DNA of 64,000 nt from Actinokineospora xionganensis (GTDB lineage Bacteria > Actinomycetota > Actinomycetes > Mycobacteriales > Pseudonocardiaceae), in NCBI RefSeq assembly GCF_014323725.1, contig NZ_JABVED010000003.1, positions 186,001-250,000 of the forward strand. Reading direction: 5' to 3'. A model generated the notes under the pieces. That model was not told the origin of the DNA. It did not search any database and saw only the letters and a list, made by a program, of their open reading frames with translations. Each line of letters starts with the position of its first letter. Position 1 is the first letter of the stretch. Below are positions 63,323-64,000 of the stretch, in pieces. A program made the position numbers and the translations under genes.

Positions 63323-63915
63323 CTCAACTCCTCCTGCTTGCCGTGGCGGTGCTGGTCGGTGTGCCGCACCGGTCCGCGACTGTTCGGCTTGGGCGGATCT
63401 TCGGCCAACCGACCACCGAAGCCCCCAGAATCCGACGGACCCCAAGAAGGCCGCCTCGGCAGTCGCGTGCCCCCGACGACGGCACCCGCGCGGCCACCTG
63501 GGATTTGCTCGCCGCCTGTCTGTCGTCGGGTATGGCGGTTCCCGCCGCGATCCGGGCGGTTGCCGCCGATCTGCCGGAACGCGCCGGGCGAGCCCTGCGG
63601 GACACCGCCGACCTCCTTGCCCTCGGCGGCGATCCCGTCGACGCGTGGGCGCTCGCGTTGGAGTGTCCGGAGACGGCGGGGCTTGCCCGGGGTGCCCGAA
63701 GAACGGCGCGGTCCGGCGCGGCGCTCGCCGGTGTCGCGAGGGCCCTTGCCGCTGATGCCCGCGCGCGGACCGGTGAGGCCGCGGAAGCGCGGGCGCAACG
63801 TGCGGCCGTGCTGATCAGTGGCCCGCTCGCGCTCTGTTTTCTTCCCGCCTTTCTTTGCCTGGGCGTTGTGCCGATCGTGCTCGGGCTGGCGGGTGTCCTG
63901 TCGAACCACCTCTGA
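63319..63915 (+). CDS. tadC: Tad inner-membrane platform protein TadC
   Basis: GTG 63319 gives 198 residues: a short N-terminal hydrophobic start, a basic loop, a cytosolic helical domain (WDLLAACLSSGMAVPAAIRAVAADL) and two C-terminal helices (LISGPLALCFLPAFLCLGVVPIVLGLAG). This is the T2SSF/GspF-like second platform protein (Rv3657c type). Confidence 0.85.
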   Translation: MTQLLLLAVAVLVGVPHRSATVRLGRIFGQPTTEAPRIRRTPRRPPRQSRAPDDGTRAATWDLLAACLSSGMAVPAAIRAVAADLPERAGRALRDTADLLALGGDPVDAWALALECPETAGLARGARRTARSGAALAGVARALAADARARTGEAAEARAQRAAVLISGPLALCFLPAFLCLGVVPIVLGLAGVLSNHL

Positions 63916-63927
63916 ACGGAGATCCAC

Positions 63928-64000
63928 ATGTCCCACTTCCCGCAGCGCCTCCGCCAGTGTGACGACGGCATGAGCACCGTCGAGTACGCGATCGGCACCA
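63928..64000 (+). CDS. TadE/Flp-like small pilin (DUF4244), 3' end outside window
   Basis: Begins at ATG 63928, 12 bp after tadC. The visible 24 codons read MSHFPQRLRQ then CDDGMSTVEYAIGT. MSTVEYAIGT is the Flp/Tad pilin processing region with the conserved Glu after the cleavage glycine, and matches the actinobacterial DUF4244 family (Rv3656c). Confidence 0.8.
   Translation, partial: MSHFPQRLRQCDDGMSTVEYAIGT

Overview
The window is high-GC actinobacterial DNA, with GTG/TTG starts, ATGA-type overlaps and heavy use of G or C at third codon positions. The central gene order follows, from memory, the Mycobacterium tuberculosis block Rv3683 to Rv3656c: metallophosphoesterase, ponA2, whiB4, two ArsA-type ATPases, DUF4177 and RidA proteins, MBL hydrolase, crp, nth, thioredoxin-like protein, CoA Nudix, marP, ephE, holin-like protein, acs, HAD hydrolase, 6C sRNA, ssd and tad genes. 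The multi-domain secreted proteins and pSAM2-type integrase remnant suggest the Pseudonocardiales (Actinokineospora/Saccharothrix/Lentzea-like), but genus is inference.

Layout. 1-10.9 kb holds accessory chromosomal genes: an anchored surface protein, a secreted proline-rich repeat protein, an MFS exporter, an HSL-type esterase, an FMN reductase, an S9 peptidase, a 3Fe-4S ferredoxin and a large secreted protein. 10,975-15,358 is a degraded integrative element. It is bounded by 46-bp direct repeats, one being the 3' part of an intact tRNA-Pro(CGG) and the other the displaced 3' fragment. It carries an iteron-like array, a two-gene module ending in a PIN nuclease, a dehydrogenase, a kinase-like chimera and a LacI/integrase chimera. 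15.4-42.1 kb is the conserved cell-envelope, redox and DNA-repair block, with local insertions: tandem paralogues of unknown function, a second beta-clamp paralogue, an MFS exporter behind a palindromic operator, NhaA, PlsC and a VIT transporter behind a candidate IdeR box.

43-49.6 kb holds two tandem, very large galactose-oxidase-like proteins preceded by discoidin-like modules, with a 125-bp tract of complete nucleotide identity. 50.3-57.2 kb is a peptidoglycan-recycling cluster (nagZ, namZ, an AmiE-like serine hydrolase, murR, murQ) with a candidate operator shared by the nagZ and murR promoters. It resembles the Bacillus subtilis MurNAc operon but has no visible sugar transporter.

57.7-64.0 kb is the HAD hydrolase / 6C sRNA / Tad pilus locus. 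The tad genes are separated by unusual open frames that overlap both neighbours. Two of these are built from degenerate copies of the 5' end of the following gene (tadA and tadC). This is the most unusual structure in the window.
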